Positions 32,043 to 40,410 of a DNA stretch of 64,000 nt are shown piece by piece. Position 1 is the first letter of the stretch, and every line of letters starts with the position of its first letter. This stretch comes from JARIHC01 sp035692985. GTDB taxonomy: Bacteria > Patescibacteriota > Saccharimonadia > Saccharimonadales > UBA4665. The stretch covers positions 62,001 through 126,000 of the forward strand of contig DASSHG010000009.1 in NCBI GenBank assembly GCA_035692985.1, read 5' to 3'. Position numbers and translations under genes: made by a program. The notes beneath the pieces are model-generated. The model ran no database searches. It saw only the letters and a list, made by a program, of their open reading frames with translations, and was not told the origin of the DNA.

Positions 32043-33338
32043 ATGCATATTTACTTTTCCGGGATTGGCGGCGCCGGGATTGGACCGCTGGCGCAAATTG
32101 CCCGCCAGGCCGGCTATAAGGTGTCCGGTTCGGACAAGCAGGATTCGCAGTATATCGAATATTTGCGGAAACATGATATCAGTGATATTCACATTGGCCA
32201 GTCGAGGCAAGCGATTGCGGCCGCGCATGAGCGGACGCCGATTGATTGGTTCGTCTATACTTCCGCCCTGCCGCTGGAGAACCCGAACGCGCCGGAGCTG
32301 ATTTATTGCCGCGAACAGGGTATTAAAACTTCCAAGCGCGATGAGCTGCTGAATACGATTTTGACGGATCAACAGCTGAGACTCATCGCCATCGCCGGCA
32401 CTCACGGCAAAACCACCACCACGGCCATGACAGTGTGGCTATTTAAGCAGCTGGGCGAACCGGTCAGCTATTTATTACCAGCTAAGACCGGATTCGCTGA
32501 AATGGGTGAGTTTGACCGCGCAGGCAAATACTTTATTTACGAAGCCGACGAGTTCGACCGTAACTTTCTGGCTTACGAGCCGGACATCAGCCTGGTCACC
32601 GGAGTTAGCTGGGATCATCATGAAATTTTCCCGACTCGCGAGGACTATCAGGACGCTTTCCGTGAGTTTATTGAACAGAGCGCGCATACCTTTATATGGC
32701 AGGAGGATGCCAATTACCTGGACCTGGAAGATGGCCGCGCAATCAGCGTACTAGACAGCGGTGATAATAATATTGACGGCATCAAGCTGCTGGGCAAGTA
32801 TAACCGTCTGGATGCCTGGCTGGCCGTACAGGCTGTCCACCGCGCCACTAAGACGCCTCTTGATAAGCTGGTTGGCTTGATGAATGATTTTCCCGGCCTG
32901 GCCCGGCGCATGGAGCGGATCGCGTTTAGCTTGTACAGCGATTATGCGCACACGCCGGAAAAAATCCGCGGCGCCATGAGTGTAGCGACCGAGATGGCCG
33001 CTGAATCCGGCCAAAAAGTGGTGGTCGTCTACGAACCGCTGACCAACCGCCGCCAGCACTACATGATGGACGATTACCAGGATTGTTTCGATGGTGCCAG
33101 CAAATTGTACTGGATTCCTAGTTATCTGGCACGCGAAGATCCCGCGCAACCCGTCATACCGCCGGACGAACTTATAACTCATCTGGCCGACCCTTCTATT
33201 GCCGAGCCGATGGAGCGTGATGATAAGCTTAAAAACGCCATCCTAAAGCACCTGGACGCCGGAGACATGGTAGTCTGTATGGCAGGCGGTGGTGGGGGCA
33301 GCTTGGATGACTGGCTGCGAAAGGAATTTGGCAAATGA
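32043..33338 (+). CDS. murC: Mur ligase, UDP-N-acetylmuramate-L-alanine ligase type
   Basis: 431 residues. An N-terminal Rossmann-like domain (MHIYFSGIGGAGIGPLAQIA) precedes the Mur ligase ATP loop AGTHGKTTT (118-126), the central ligase part with VTGVSWDHHEIFPTREDY, and a C-terminal domain. The first residues resemble MurC; Mpl, which joins MurNAc to a recycled peptide, has similar architecture and cannot be excluded. Leaderless start at ATG 32043. The next gene overlaps by ATGA. Confidence 0.8.
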   Translation: MHIYFSGIGGAGIGPLAQIARQAGYKVSGSDKQDSQYIEYLRKHDISDIHIGQSRQAIAAAHERTPIDWFVYTSALPLENPNAPELIYCREQGIKTSKRDELLNTILTDQQLRLIAIAGTHGKTTTTAMTVWLFKQLGEPVSYLLPAKTGFAEMGEFDRAGKYFIYEADEFDRNFLAYEPDISLVTGVSWDHHEIFPTREDYQDAFREFIEQSAHTFIWQEDANYLDLEDGRAISVLDSGDNNIDGIKLLGKYNRLDAWLAVQAVHRATKTPLDKLVGLMNDFPGLARRMERIAFSLYSDYAHTPEKIRGAMSVATEMAAESGQKVVVVYEPLTNRRQHYMMDDYQDCFDGASKLYWIPSYLAREDPAQPVIPPDELITHLADPSIAEPMERDDKLKNAILKHLDAGDMVVCMAGGGGGSLDDWLRKEFGK

Positions 33339-33766
33339 AAACTGTCTATTTTGCTTGCTCAATTGCCGGCGGCCGCGACTATGCTTTCGTTTACAAAGAT
33401 CTAGTCAAGACAATCAAGAGTTGTGGCGTCGAAGTTCACGGTGAGCTCTTCGCTGATCCAAACCTCGAAGCCGAAACAGGTACAAACCCCGAATATACCC
33501 CTGAGTTTGTTTACAAACGAGATACGCGCTGGTTACGAGAATCAGACGCGTTCATTGCCGACGCATCACAACCGTCACTAGGTGTAGGCTATGAGATTGC
33601 GCTCGCCGAAAACCTGGGAAAACCAGTACTAGTACTTTTTTACAAAAACTCCCTAAATCGTTTCTCGCCAATGATAGTGGGCAATCCTAATATCCAGATT
33701 TTTGAATATACTGAGCATACTAAAACCCAAAAGGCTATCAAAGAGTTTATAAAGAAACTGGGCTAA
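33335..33766 (+). CDS. Nucleoside 2-deoxyribosyltransferase-like / deoxynucleotide N-hydrolase family protein
   Basis: 143 residues with the family's opening (VYFACSIAGGRDYAFVYKDL) and the conserved ESDAFIADASQPSLGVGYEIALAENLGKPVLVLF, whose Asp and Glu are the usual catalytic and nucleoside-binding residues. The fold cleaves or exchanges deoxyribose on nucleosides or their monophosphates (DNPH1-like). The ATG overlaps the murC-like stop (ATGA), so they are co-translated, though the metabolic link is unclear. It overlaps the convergent VOC gene by 4 nt. Confidence 0.8.
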   Translation: MKTVYFACSIAGGRDYAFVYKDLVKTIKSCGVEVHGELFADPNLEAETGTNPEYTPEFVYKRDTRWLRESDAFIADASQPSLGVGYEIALAENLGKPVLVLFYKNSLNRFSPMIVGNPNIQIFEYTEHTKTQKAIKEFIKKLG

Positions 33767-34134
33767 TTTTTCTCAGTGGCAACTTCGTAATTGGTGCCGC
33801 TTTTGTCTTGGAGAAAAGCAAAACGAAACACCATCCCATCGTTAATGGGGATTACCAGCTTATATCCTTCTCCTAGCAGGTTGTTCACATCCTTTTCTAT
33901 ATCGTCAGAATAGATTGCTATATGATTACGAATAAACTTTACTTGTGGATGATCCAAATTATGAAATTCAAAAAGCTCAAAAGTCGTTTCTTCCTTAGTG
34001 ACCATTGCTACATCGGCATTCAAATCTGGTTTGTGAAACTGTTTGGTAACAGTGAACCCGAGTGATTTATACATAACAATGGCTTCAGGAAGTTTTGGGA
34101 CTGCTAAGCCTGTGTGAAGAATTTTTTTAAGCAC
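33763..34134 (-). CDS. VOC (glyoxalase/bleomycin-resistance) superfamily protein
   Basis: 123 residues from GTG 34134 (VLKKILHTGLAVPKLPEAIV). A single vicinal-oxygen-chelate domain with two beta-alpha-beta-beta-beta units; HTGLAVPKLPEAIVMYKSLGF is typical, and IRNHIAIYSDDIEKDVNNLL starts the second half. Substrate unknown. The GTG is preferred over the upstream frame start (34173) because GGGAGG precedes it; it overlaps the NUDIX gene's end by 8 nt. Last gene of a four-gene operon. Confidence 0.75.
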   Translation of the reverse strand: MLKKILHTGLAVPKLPEAIVMYKSLGFTVTKQFHKPDLNADVAMVTKEETTFELFEFHNLDHPQVKFIRNHIAIYSDDIEKDVNNLLGEGYKLVIPINDGMVFRFAFLQDKSGTNYEVATEKN

Positions 34135-34603
34135 CGGATCCCTCCCACCCATACTCAATATATGTCTTGCCATTTTCGATTGCTTCTATGCCGGCTTTGA
34201 CGGAGGGAACTATGTTTATTGGCAAATTGTTCGGATCAAATAAGTCTAGCCTCTCATGGATTTCCGGCTCGGCATTATATAGCTCGCCTTTCCATTTCGT
34301 GACTTCAAAGTAAACATCTACCCAAACCATATCTTCCTCGGGCTCATTTCTGTGAACCGTGAGGACATGTTTTAGGTCAGTCGGTTCGATTTTCACCCCG
34401 ACTTCTTCCAGCCCTTCGTGGCAACCGGCCGCCTTAAAGCTTTCGCTGCCATCCCCACCTTTTCGATCGACTTTTCCGGATGGCAGCCCCCAATAATTAT
34501 TCATCCATGGAGTATTTTTTCGCAATAAAAGCGCAATTTTCTCGGCTTTACGAAATATCAGATAGGTGGCAGTGTATGGTGTAGCTGTTTCAGGGTACTT
34601 CAT
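34127..34603 (-). CDS. NUDIX hydrolase
   Basis: 158 residues with a NUDIX box in LPSGKVDRKGGDGSESFKAA followed by GCHEGLEEVGVKI. The usual Arg of the REUXEEXGU core is His here, while the metal-binding Glu residues are kept. The substrate, a nucleoside diphosphate derivative, is unknown. ATG 34603 overlaps the MazG-like gene's TGA. With MazG-like and TsaC it forms a nucleotide-related operon. Confidence 0.85.
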   Translation of the reverse strand: MKYPETATPYTATYLIFRKAEKIALLLRKNTPWMNNYWGLPSGKVDRKGGDGSESFKAAGCHEGLEEVGVKIEPTDLKHVLTVHRNEPEEDMVWVDVYFEVTKWKGELYNAEPEIHERLDLFDPNNLPINIVPSVKAGIEAIENGKTYIEYGWEGSGA

Positions 34604-34932
34604 CGGTTGTCCCCAGAGCCGCCTAGAACGCCGCGTTGTTTGCGGCTTTGCAGTTTGTCTAGGTTTTGCTGGGCAATCTCGTCTAGTGATACGCCCAGGT
34701 CTTCAGCCAAGACAGCCAGGTACCACAGTACGTCGCCGATTTCTTTGGCCAATTCTTTTTTGTCATCGTCGCTCACTTTGCCGCCTTTGTCGCGGATGAT
34801 TTTTTTAACTTTTTCGGCGATTTCGCCGGACTCGCCGTTGATGCCAAGCACCCAATGCAGCAGGTCCTTGAAGCGATCGTCAGTCGTTAAAACGGTCGAC
34901 AGCGCCCTCTTCTGATACTCGTCGAACTTCAT
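34600..34932 (-). CDS. MazG-like nucleotide pyrophosphohydrolase
   Basis: 110 residues, all-alpha NTP-PPase with the metal motif EIAEKVKKIIRDKGGKVSDD and KKELAKEIGDVLWYLAVLAE, i.e. two acidic pairs on adjacent helices. Likely house-cleans non-canonical (d)NTPs. ATGA overlaps join it to the tsaC-like gene before it and to the NUDIX gene after it. Confidence 0.88.
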   Translation of the reverse strand: MKFDEYQKRALSTVLTTDDRFKDLLHWVLGINGESGEIAEKVKKIIRDKGGKVSDDDKKELAKEIGDVLWYLAVLAEDLGVSLDEIAQQNLDKLQSRKQRGVLGGSGDNR

Positions 34933-35489
34933 GGTAACTTCCTTCCCGTTTCGTCTATTTTAACAGCTCCTTGGCGGATTATCTCAATAGCATCGTCTAC
35001 GATCCGGATGATGGTTGAGGGCTGACAGGCTGACAGGTCGCCACCGTCCACGTAAAAATTCACCTCATTGCCGAAGTATTTTCGTGCCTGGACGATGGTT
35101 TCGGCAGGCGGCTCGCCAGGATGGTTAGCACTGGAAGTCAGCAACGGGCCAGTTACTCGTAATAATTTTTGCAATTCTGTATCAGCGGGAATCCGTACCG
35201 CCAAGCTCATTTTGCCGCGGTGCAGATAGCGCAAAGCCGGATCGGCACAAGGGATAATAACGCTGATGGCACCCGGCCAAAATTGCTCGACGGCTTTTAA
35301 ATAACGGTGCTTAAGGCCAAGTTTTTCCAACTGGTCCAAGTCCGCGGCAATCAGGGTGCCCGGTTTGGCATCACGCCGTTTCAACGCGTACAGGCGCTCC
35401 ACGGCAGCCGGGTCGGCAGCTCGGGCCGCCAAGCCGTAGACCGTGTCGGTCGGGATTACGCCAACAGCGCCTTTATCGGTCAAGTTCAT
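34929..35489 (-). CDS. tsaC: Threonylcarbamoyl-AMP synthase (Sua5/YciO/YrdC family)
   Basis: 186 residues with the YrdC fold: GVIPTDTVYGLAARAADPAA, ERLYALKRRDAKP, FWPGAISVII, LAVRIPAD, GPLLTSSANHPGEPP and a final STIIRIVDDAIEIIRQGAV. It makes threonylcarbamoyl-AMP for t6A37 in ANN-decoding tRNAs. The short form lacks the Sua5 C-terminal domain. Leaderless: TACAAT 7 nt before ATG 35489. First gene of a four-gene, ATGA-coupled operon. Confidence 0.9.
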   Translation of the reverse strand: MNLTDKGAVGVIPTDTVYGLAARAADPAAVERLYALKRRDAKPGTLIAADLDQLEKLGLKHRYLKAVEQFWPGAISVIIPCADPALRYLHRGKMSLAVRIPADTELQKLLRVTGPLLTSSANHPGEPPAETIVQARKYFGNEVNFYVDGGDLSACQPSTIIRIVDDAIEIIRQGAVKIDETGRKLP

Positions 35490-35496
35490 AGGTTCT

Positions 35497-35506
35497 ATTG
35501 TATTAT
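35497..35506. promoter_or_regulatory. Overlapping divergent -10 boxes, tsaC operon / 35517 gene
   Basis: ATTGTATTAT holds minus TACAAT (35497-35502; 7 nt before ATG 35489) and plus TATTAT (35501-35506; 10 nt before ATG 35517), overlapping by 2 bp. The start codons are 27 nt apart. Confidence 0.6.
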
Positions 35507-35516
35507 GAAGTAGCCA

Positions 35517-36374
35517 ATGATTCAGTATGCCACCCGACAGGCCAGGCGGTTCGCGGTCTTATTGCCCGGCTTGGTCATAGTTTATTTTTCTGTCCGCAAG
35601 GTTCTGCCGTATTTTGACCGGCGCCTGCCGCTCAGCGTGGCAATTTTTATTACTTACATTCTGGCGGCGTATGTATTCATACCGGCGATTATCCGCCTGT
35701 TCCGGATCATCATTCCCGCCAATCACCTGCCGCTGTATTGCGTGACACCCGACGGCTTCGCTTCCGACCCGCTAAATATTGGGATTATTGGCACCCGCCG
35801 CGAGTTAATCACCGCGATGGAGGCTGCCGGCTGGTATGTGGCCGACCGGCACAGCCTGAAAAACGTTTTCCGCTTGGTGGCGGCCTCGGCCCTGGGGCAG
35901 GTTTACCGGCACGCGCCAGTCAGCACAATGTATCTGTTTGGCCGCAAACAGGATATCGCCTTTGAGATTCCGATAGAGAACAGTCCGGGCCAGCGGCACC
36001 ATGTCCGCTTTTGGGCAACAACGTACGAAAAGAAAAAACGGCTGAATGTACACGGCATCGCCTGGCAGCACCGGCGGCAACATGTGTTTGGTGACAATTT
36101 ATTATGGGTGGGCGCCGCTTCTCTGGATACCGGCCTGAATGTGATCCGGCACAACTTGCAGGTTACGCATATGATTGATCCTAACACCGACAGCGAGCGT
36201 GAGTTAATAGTCCAGCAGCTGCGCGCCGCCGGCAATATAGGCGGCGTAGAAACACTCAAGCTGGATAATCCCTACAGGCTGGTCAACCGGGTGTGGCGCG
36301 GCTATTTGCAAACCGACGGCAAGATGTCGGTAGTTACGCTCAAACGAATGGCCGCCGGCCAGCGGCAAGTATAA
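35517..36374 (+). CDS. Membrane protein with LssY-type C-terminal domain
   Basis: 285 residues. Two N-terminal TM segments (about 14-30 FAVLLPGLVIVYFSVRKVL and 40-62 AIFITYILAAYVFIPAIIRL) precede a soluble domain resembling the LssY C-terminal domain: DPLNIGIIGTRRELITAMEA then AGWYVAD, VYRHAPVSTMYLFGRKQDIA and VRFWATT. In some proteins this domain is fused to PAP2 phosphatases; here the phosphatase is absent. Function unknown. Its 3' end overlaps the convergent gene by 73 nt. Confidence 0.75.
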   Translation: MIQYATRQARRFAVLLPGLVIVYFSVRKVLPYFDRRLPLSVAIFITYILAAYVFIPAIIRLFRIIIPANHLPLYCVTPDGFASDPLNIGIIGTRRELITAMEAAGWYVADRHSLKNVFRLVAASALGQVYRHAPVSTMYLFGRKQDIAFEIPIENSPGQRHHVRFWATTYEKKKRLNVHGIAWQHRRQHVFGDNLLWVGAASLDTGLNVIRHNLQVTHMIDPNTDSERELIVQQLRAAGNIGGVETLKLDNPYRLVNRVWRGYLQTDGKMSVVTLKRMAAGQRQV

Positions 36375-36760
36375 GTTGTAAGCGGCAATGCCAGCAATAC
36401 GAGTATCACGAATGCCACGAAGAAAATGAACCAGGCCCACTTTCTGCGGCGGGCCGCATGGCGGTCCCGCTGGGCCAGGTCACCGGCTATATGACTGGCT
36501 TTGCGGCCTAGCGCGTCTTGCAGAGCCAGCATAGTGTCAGCCTCTTTGGCAGCTATGTCATCGACAGCCTGGTCGGTTTTTTTGTCCTGCAGAATATCAC
36601 TCTGCCCGACTGTCGTTTCCCTGCTTGGGATAGTTTCTTTCGGGTGTGGCGGCGTTTGAGGTGTTTGATCTGCCTCAGTAGAGACATTAGCCTCAATCTT
36701 TTGATCGACTTTGTCTAGCAGTTTGCCAGAGACTTCCGGCGCAGTTTTTTTCTTTGGCAT
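36302..36760 (-). CDS. Hypothetical protein with one C-terminal TM segment
   Basis: 152 residues. A long hydrophilic N-terminal part rich in Lys, Thr, Pro and Gln contains KVDQKIEANVSTEADQTPQT and a helix DDIAAKEADTMLALQDALGR; then basic RHAARRRK and one TM (about 111-126, WAWFIFFVAFVILVLLAL). The last 25 residues are coded in the region overlapping the 35517 gene. SD GGAGAAGG at the right place supports the start. Function unknown. Confidence 0.6.
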   Translation of the reverse strand: MPKKKTAPEVSGKLLDKVDQKIEANVSTEADQTPQTPPHPKETIPSRETTVGQSDILQDKKTDQAVDDIAAKEADTMLALQDALGRKASHIAGDLAQRDRHAARRRKWAWFIFFVAFVILVLLALPLTTYTCRWPAAIRLSVTTDILPSVCK

Positions 36761-36937
36761 CCTTCTCCAAATGCTTTAGTAAAGCAGATTCAGTTGAGGC
36801 GGCGCAACAAACTTAGAGCGACAGCATTCAAACGCTTCTTTGGACCGATGTGGACTATCATACTTTCCTCGCTCAAGTGTTTAGGTTAAAAGCTAAACTA
36901 AGCGTAACCCTTACAACGATGTGTGTCAATATTTTTG

Positions 36938-36958
36938 TTGATCTAGATCAAATATGAT
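36938..36958 (+). promoter_or_regulatory. FNR/CRP-type palindrome directly upstream of a -10 box
   Basis: TTGATCTAGATCAA (36938-36951) fits the FNR consensus TTGAT-N4-ATCAA exactly and is followed 1 nt later by TATGAT (36953-36958). Transcription from here would give a leader of about 115 nt for the small membrane protein at 37081. The rest of the 320-nt gap (36761-37080) holds no other gene. As the site covers the spacer, binding there should repress, not activate. Confidence 0.45.
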
Positions 36959-37080
36959 TAAATAACACCAACGTGGCAGTCACACCAGGCCCATGCGCTT
37001 GTCCGTTTAAGCGAACGACATGGCAATGACAACCAGCCACCACAAACGGGTTTTCATCAACCTAAACGGAGATTTCACTC

Positions 37081-37230
37081 ATGTCTAAAGACAAGAACGA
37101 CGAATACATGAAGCACTGGCGCAGCTGGGGCTCATGGTTCAGCTGGGGATCACCGGTCGGACTGGGACTTTTCTTTGTCGCGATCGCCTTCAGCGTTTGG
37201 CTGCTCGCCAAAGCGTTCGGCTGGGGCTAA
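37081..37230 (+). CDS. Trp-rich 49-residue single-pass membrane protein
   Basis: 49 residues: a charged N-terminus (MSKDKNDEYMKHWRSWGSWF) is followed by a TM (about 27-44, GLGLFFVAIAFSVWLLAKAF) and GWG. GGAGA lies 8 nt before the ATG and a strong terminator 19 nt after the stop, so it is a complete independent transcription unit. Six Trp in 49 residues is unusual. Unrecognised; its unusually long leader and palindromic promoter suggest regulation. Confidence 0.75.
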   Translation: MSKDKNDEYMKHWRSWGSWFSWGSPVGLGLFFVAIAFSVWLLAKAFGWG

Positions 37231-37249
37231 AACCGACCGCTCAAAGCAG

Positions 37250-37280
37250 CGCCACCTGGGTTTAGGTGGCGTTGTTTTTA
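37250..37280 (+). terminator. Terminator of the 37081 gene (hairpin shared with convergent aspS)
   Basis: CGCCACCT (37250-37257), loop GGGTTT, AGGTGGCG (37264-37271), then TTGTTTTTA. It reaches the aspS stop codon and could serve both strands. Confidence 0.88.
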
Positions 37281-38582
37281 TGGGGTCAGACGGTTGATGT
37301 CACGCGGGAAGAGGATAGCTTCTTTGACGTTGCTCAAGCCGATGGTCTTCTCTACCAGGCGATCAATGCCGTAGCCGCAACCGCCGTGCGGCGGCAAGCC
37401 GTACTTGAAGGCTTGCAGGTAATATTTGAAGCCGGGGTGCTCCGGATCAATTCCCTTGTCTTTCATTTGTTGGACCAATTTTTCGTAGCGGTGTTCGCGC
37501 ATTGGGCAAGTGGCCAGCTCTATGCCGCGGAACAGCAAGTCGGCCGTGGCTACCGTACCGTCATCATTTAATTTTTGGTAGAATTTGTGGACTTCTTTGG
37601 GGAAACCGGTCACAAAGACCGCTTCGCAGCCGTCGTTTTTCTTGGCATAATCGCAGATCCATTTTTCTTCGTCGGGAGTGAGGTCTTTTTCGGCAGTCGT
37701 ATCGGCCTTGTTGGCTTTGGTATAGAGTTCGTGGATCTGTTGGACGGTGTAGGATGGGAATTTTTCTTTGAGCTTCAGCTCCGGCGCGTTCAAGCTTTTG
37801 AGTTCGGCGGCAAAATCGGTGTAGATTTTTGTCAGCACATCATAGGTCAAATTCTGGACGGTGTCGAGCACCTGCTGGTGATCCTCGATGAAACCCATCT
37901 CGATGTCCAGCATCGTGACTTCCGAGACGTGGCGGGTGGTGGCACTCAGCTCGGCGCGGAAAGCCGGGCCGATTTCAAAAACCCGCTCGAACGCGCCGAC
38001 CATGATTTGTTTATATAGCTGCGGGCTCTGGGCCAGCGAGCCTTCTTTGCCGAAATAATCCAGTTTGAAGACCTCGGCTCCGCCCTCGGCGGCGCCGGCC
38101 ACCAGCTTGGGCGTCTGGATTTCGGTGAAATCGTTCTGGATTAGGAAATCGCGGATTTCGCGCAGGATAGCGGCACGGATTTTGAAAACTTTCTGTTCCT
38201 GTAGGTTGCGCAGGCCTAGGACCCGGTAATCAAACAGGGTGTCCAGGTTGTCGGGCTTGTGACTGAGAGGTTTATCGATCTCGATTGGCGGTTCATCGGT
38301 CACTGGCACCAGGACAGTCAGTTTGGCGTCGTGCAGTTCAGCGCCACCGGGTGCCCGCGGCTCTTCCACGGCCTTGCCTTCCACGACCAGCACAGTGCCA
38401 ACCTGCATACCGCGCAGCTTCTCGACCTCGTCTTTGTCTTGCAGAACAACTTGCGTCAGACCGCGGCGGTCGCGGACATTTATAAACGTCAGGCCGCCGA
38501 GTAGGCGTTTTTTATGGAGCCACCCTTCCACGCGGACCGTCTCGCCGGCATGGTTTTTTACGTCATCTGTTAAAATTCTCAT
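37278..38582 (-). CDS. aspS: Aspartyl-tRNA synthetase, archaeal/short type (possibly Asp/Asn non-discriminating)
   Basis: 434 residues, class IIb synthetase. An N-terminal OB-fold anticodon domain (VRVEGWLHKKRLLGGLTFIN, then VRDRRGLTQVVL) precedes class II motif 1 region TEIQTPKLVAGAAEGGAEVF, motif 2 FEIGPAFRAELSATTRHVSE and motif 3 GGCGYGIDRLVEKTIGL. It lacks the large GAD insertion of usual bacterial AspRS (about 590 aa), so it is the archaeal type, often non-discriminating and used with GatCAB to make Asn-tRNA. Confusion with AsnRS is possible, but LAQSPQLYKQ and RAELSATTRH favour AspRS. It follows the CBS gene by 9 nt. Confidence 0.9.
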   Translation of the reverse strand: MRILTDDVKNHAGETVRVEGWLHKKRLLGGLTFINVRDRRGLTQVVLQDKDEVEKLRGMQVGTVLVVEGKAVEEPRAPGGAELHDAKLTVLVPVTDEPPIEIDKPLSHKPDNLDTLFDYRVLGLRNLQEQKVFKIRAAILREIRDFLIQNDFTEIQTPKLVAGAAEGGAEVFKLDYFGKEGSLAQSPQLYKQIMVGAFERVFEIGPAFRAELSATTRHVSEVTMLDIEMGFIEDHQQVLDTVQNLTYDVLTKIYTDFAAELKSLNAPELKLKEKFPSYTVQQIHELYTKANKADTTAEKDLTPDEEKWICDYAKKNDGCEAVFVTGFPKEVHKFYQKLNDDGTVATADLLFRGIELATCPMREHRYEKLVQQMKDKGIDPEHPGFKYYLQAFKYGLPPHGGCGYGIDRLVEKTIGLSNVKEAILFPRDINRLTP

Positions 38583-38591
38583 GAATGCCTG

Positions 38592-39686
38592 TTATTCTAC
38601 CACTTTTTCATCTGTTTTGACAGAGGAACCGCCCGCCTCTTTTTTCGATTTCTTTTTCTTTGGTTTCCCTGATTTTTGCGACTTAGATGGCTTTTGCGGC
38701 TTAGGATGCCGGCCAGCTACGGTGGCGGCGTCGTGGTGCTGGTCAAATCCATCTGACGGGATATCCCCCAGCAACTGCCGCAAAATTCCCTCGACCGTGA
38801 TAATACCCACGTATTCCTCAAAACTGTTTACCACCACGAATAGCGGCTGACGGTTGGTAAAGAAAGCGTGCAACGCCTGGCCCAGCGTGTCATTTTCATG
38901 AAGGTAAAAAACACTTTTATCCATGATGTCTTTCACCTGTCCGCTGCTTTGCAGGCCCAGGTCTTTGAAAGCCAGGATACCCACAAGACTGCCCTTAGAC
39001 GTTTCACGGACCAGGGCGTAACCCTGGGCGTTTTTGTGCAGTTCGTCTATTAATACCGGACCGGCGGTATCCTGTGCTAACACCGTTTTAACGGCTTTGC
39101 GTGGCACCAGCACGTCGTGCACCTTATATTCGTTAAAATTAAGCGCCCGTCGGGCGATATCCAGCTCGTGCTCGTCGAGCCGGGAATCCGTTTGCCTTTG
39201 TTGCTGCTCTATGAGTTCCACCAGGTCGCCGCGTTCAAATAAGCCAGTGTGCGGCAGCATCGCGGAGTGCTTGTAAACAGCATTGGAGCCACGGCCGAGG
39301 AGCGGGCCAAGATAGTTCAGCAGCCAGACGATTAGCGGCGTGACTATCAATGTCAGCCGGGCACCGGCTTTAGTTACCCGGCTGGCCGGCAGCCACGAAA
39401 AAGTGATCCACAGTAGCGGGCCGACTATTAACAGGCTGGCCCAAACCGGCAGCAGACGGGCCAGCAGGATAATGCTGGCGGCACTCGTCAGGCCGATATA
39501 CAGCCACAGCAAAACCCGCAGGCAGCCGCCATAAGCTGCTGCCGGGTAAAGCCGCCGGGCCAGTGGTTCGCCATGTTCGGCGCGCCGTTTGAGCTCATGA
39601 AGTGGAATGTAATAGTAAGTTTTGCGTATTACCACGCCGCCCAGTGCCAGCAGCAAAAAAATCAGCGCTAAAATGTAATCGTTCAT
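38592..39686 (-). CDS. CBS-pair membrane protein (CNNM/HlyC-like without CorC domain)
   Basis: 364 residues. Three to four N-terminal TM segments (about 3-20, 53-95 as two, 110-130) precede a helical linker and a CBS pair: VLVPRKAVKTVLAQDTAGPV to GSLVGILAFKDLGL, then DIMDKSVFYLHENDTLGQAL to FEEYVGIITVEGIL. It ends with a Lys/Ser-rich tail (KPQKPSKSQKSGKPKKKKSK). The overall shape resembles CNNM/CorC transporters, but the DUF21 region is shorter than usual and the transporter-associated C-terminal domain is absent. The CBS pair likely senses adenine nucleotides. Ion specificity is unknown. Confidence 0.78.
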   Translation of the reverse strand: MNDYILALIFLLLALGGVVIRKTYYYIPLHELKRRAEHGEPLARRLYPAAAYGGCLRVLLWLYIGLTSAASIILLARLLPVWASLLIVGPLLWITFSWLPASRVTKAGARLTLIVTPLIVWLLNYLGPLLGRGSNAVYKHSAMLPHTGLFERGDLVELIEQQQRQTDSRLDEHELDIARRALNFNEYKVHDVLVPRKAVKTVLAQDTAGPVLIDELHKNAQGYALVRETSKGSLVGILAFKDLGLQSSGQVKDIMDKSVFYLHENDTLGQALHAFFTNRQPLFVVVNSFEEYVGIITVEGILRQLLGDIPSDGFDQHHDAATVAGRHPKPQKPSKSQKSGKPKKKKSKKEAGGSSVKTDEKVVE

Positions 39687-39763
39687 GCTTTACAGCTTAT
39701 AATTATCAGTCCTGTTTGGGAAGTTCTGTTGTATACTTATACGAGTAATCGGGAGTTTTCATA

Positions 39764-40408
39764 GTGTCAAAAGGTTTCTTGGCGATCATAGCGATAGTAG
39801 TTCTAGTTTTCATAGGGATCTTCGCTTTTAGCGGCCACGATAAGTCCAACTCCGCAAATAAATCTTCGTCCAGCAAGGGTACGCCAACCAGCCACGTCGA
39901 GGGCAAAGGACAATCCGGCGTCACGCTGGTGGAATATGGTGATTACCAATGCCCGTATTGTGAGCAGTATTATCCTATCGTCAAGCAGGTAGCGGCTGAG
40001 TTCAATGACCAGATTAAATTCCAGTTCCGCAACTTTCCGCTGGTTAGTATCCACCAGAACGCTTTCGCCGGGGCCCGGGCCGCCGAGGCTGCCGCGGCGC
40101 AAGGTAAATTCTGGCAAATGCACGACTTGCTCTACGAAAATCAAAGCCAGTGGTCAGAGTCCAGCAATCCAACCCAGTTCTTCCAGCAATACGCCAAACA
40201 GCTCGGCTTAAACGTAGCGCAATTTAATAAAGACTATTCATCAAACGCTGTTAATAACGCGATAAACGCCGACACTGACGCCGGCAACAAGTTGAAAGTC
40301 CAAGGCACGCCGACTTTCTTTTTGAACGGCAAGCAAATCCAAGTCAACGCCGACGCCGGCTCATTCGAGACCCAGATTAAGCAGGCTATTCAGCAAAAGA
40401 AATCGTAG
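39764..40408 (+). CDS. DsbA-like membrane-anchored thiol-disulfide oxidoreductase
   Basis: 214 residues. An N-terminal signal anchor (about 4-22, GFLAIIAIVVLVFIGIFAF) and Ser/Lys linker precede a thioredoxin fold with helical insertion: VTLVEYGDYQCPYCEQYYPI with active-site Cys63 and Cys66, and the cis-Pro region VQGTPTFFLNG. DsbA-type proteins oxidise or isomerise disulfides in exported proteins; the Cys-containing secreted proteins in this window are plausible substrates. Start GTG 39764 behind GGGAG. Confidence 0.88.
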   Translation: MSKGFLAIIAIVVLVFIGIFAFSGHDKSNSANKSSSSKGTPTSHVEGKGQSGVTLVEYGDYQCPYCEQYYPIVKQVAAEFNDQIKFQFRNFPLVSIHQNAFAGARAAEAAAAQGKFWQMHDLLYENQSQWSESSNPTQFFQQYAKQLGLNVAQFNKDYSSNAVNNAINADTDAGNKLKVQGTPTFFLNGKQIQVNADAGSFETQIKQAIQQKKS

Positions 40409-40410
40409 CG

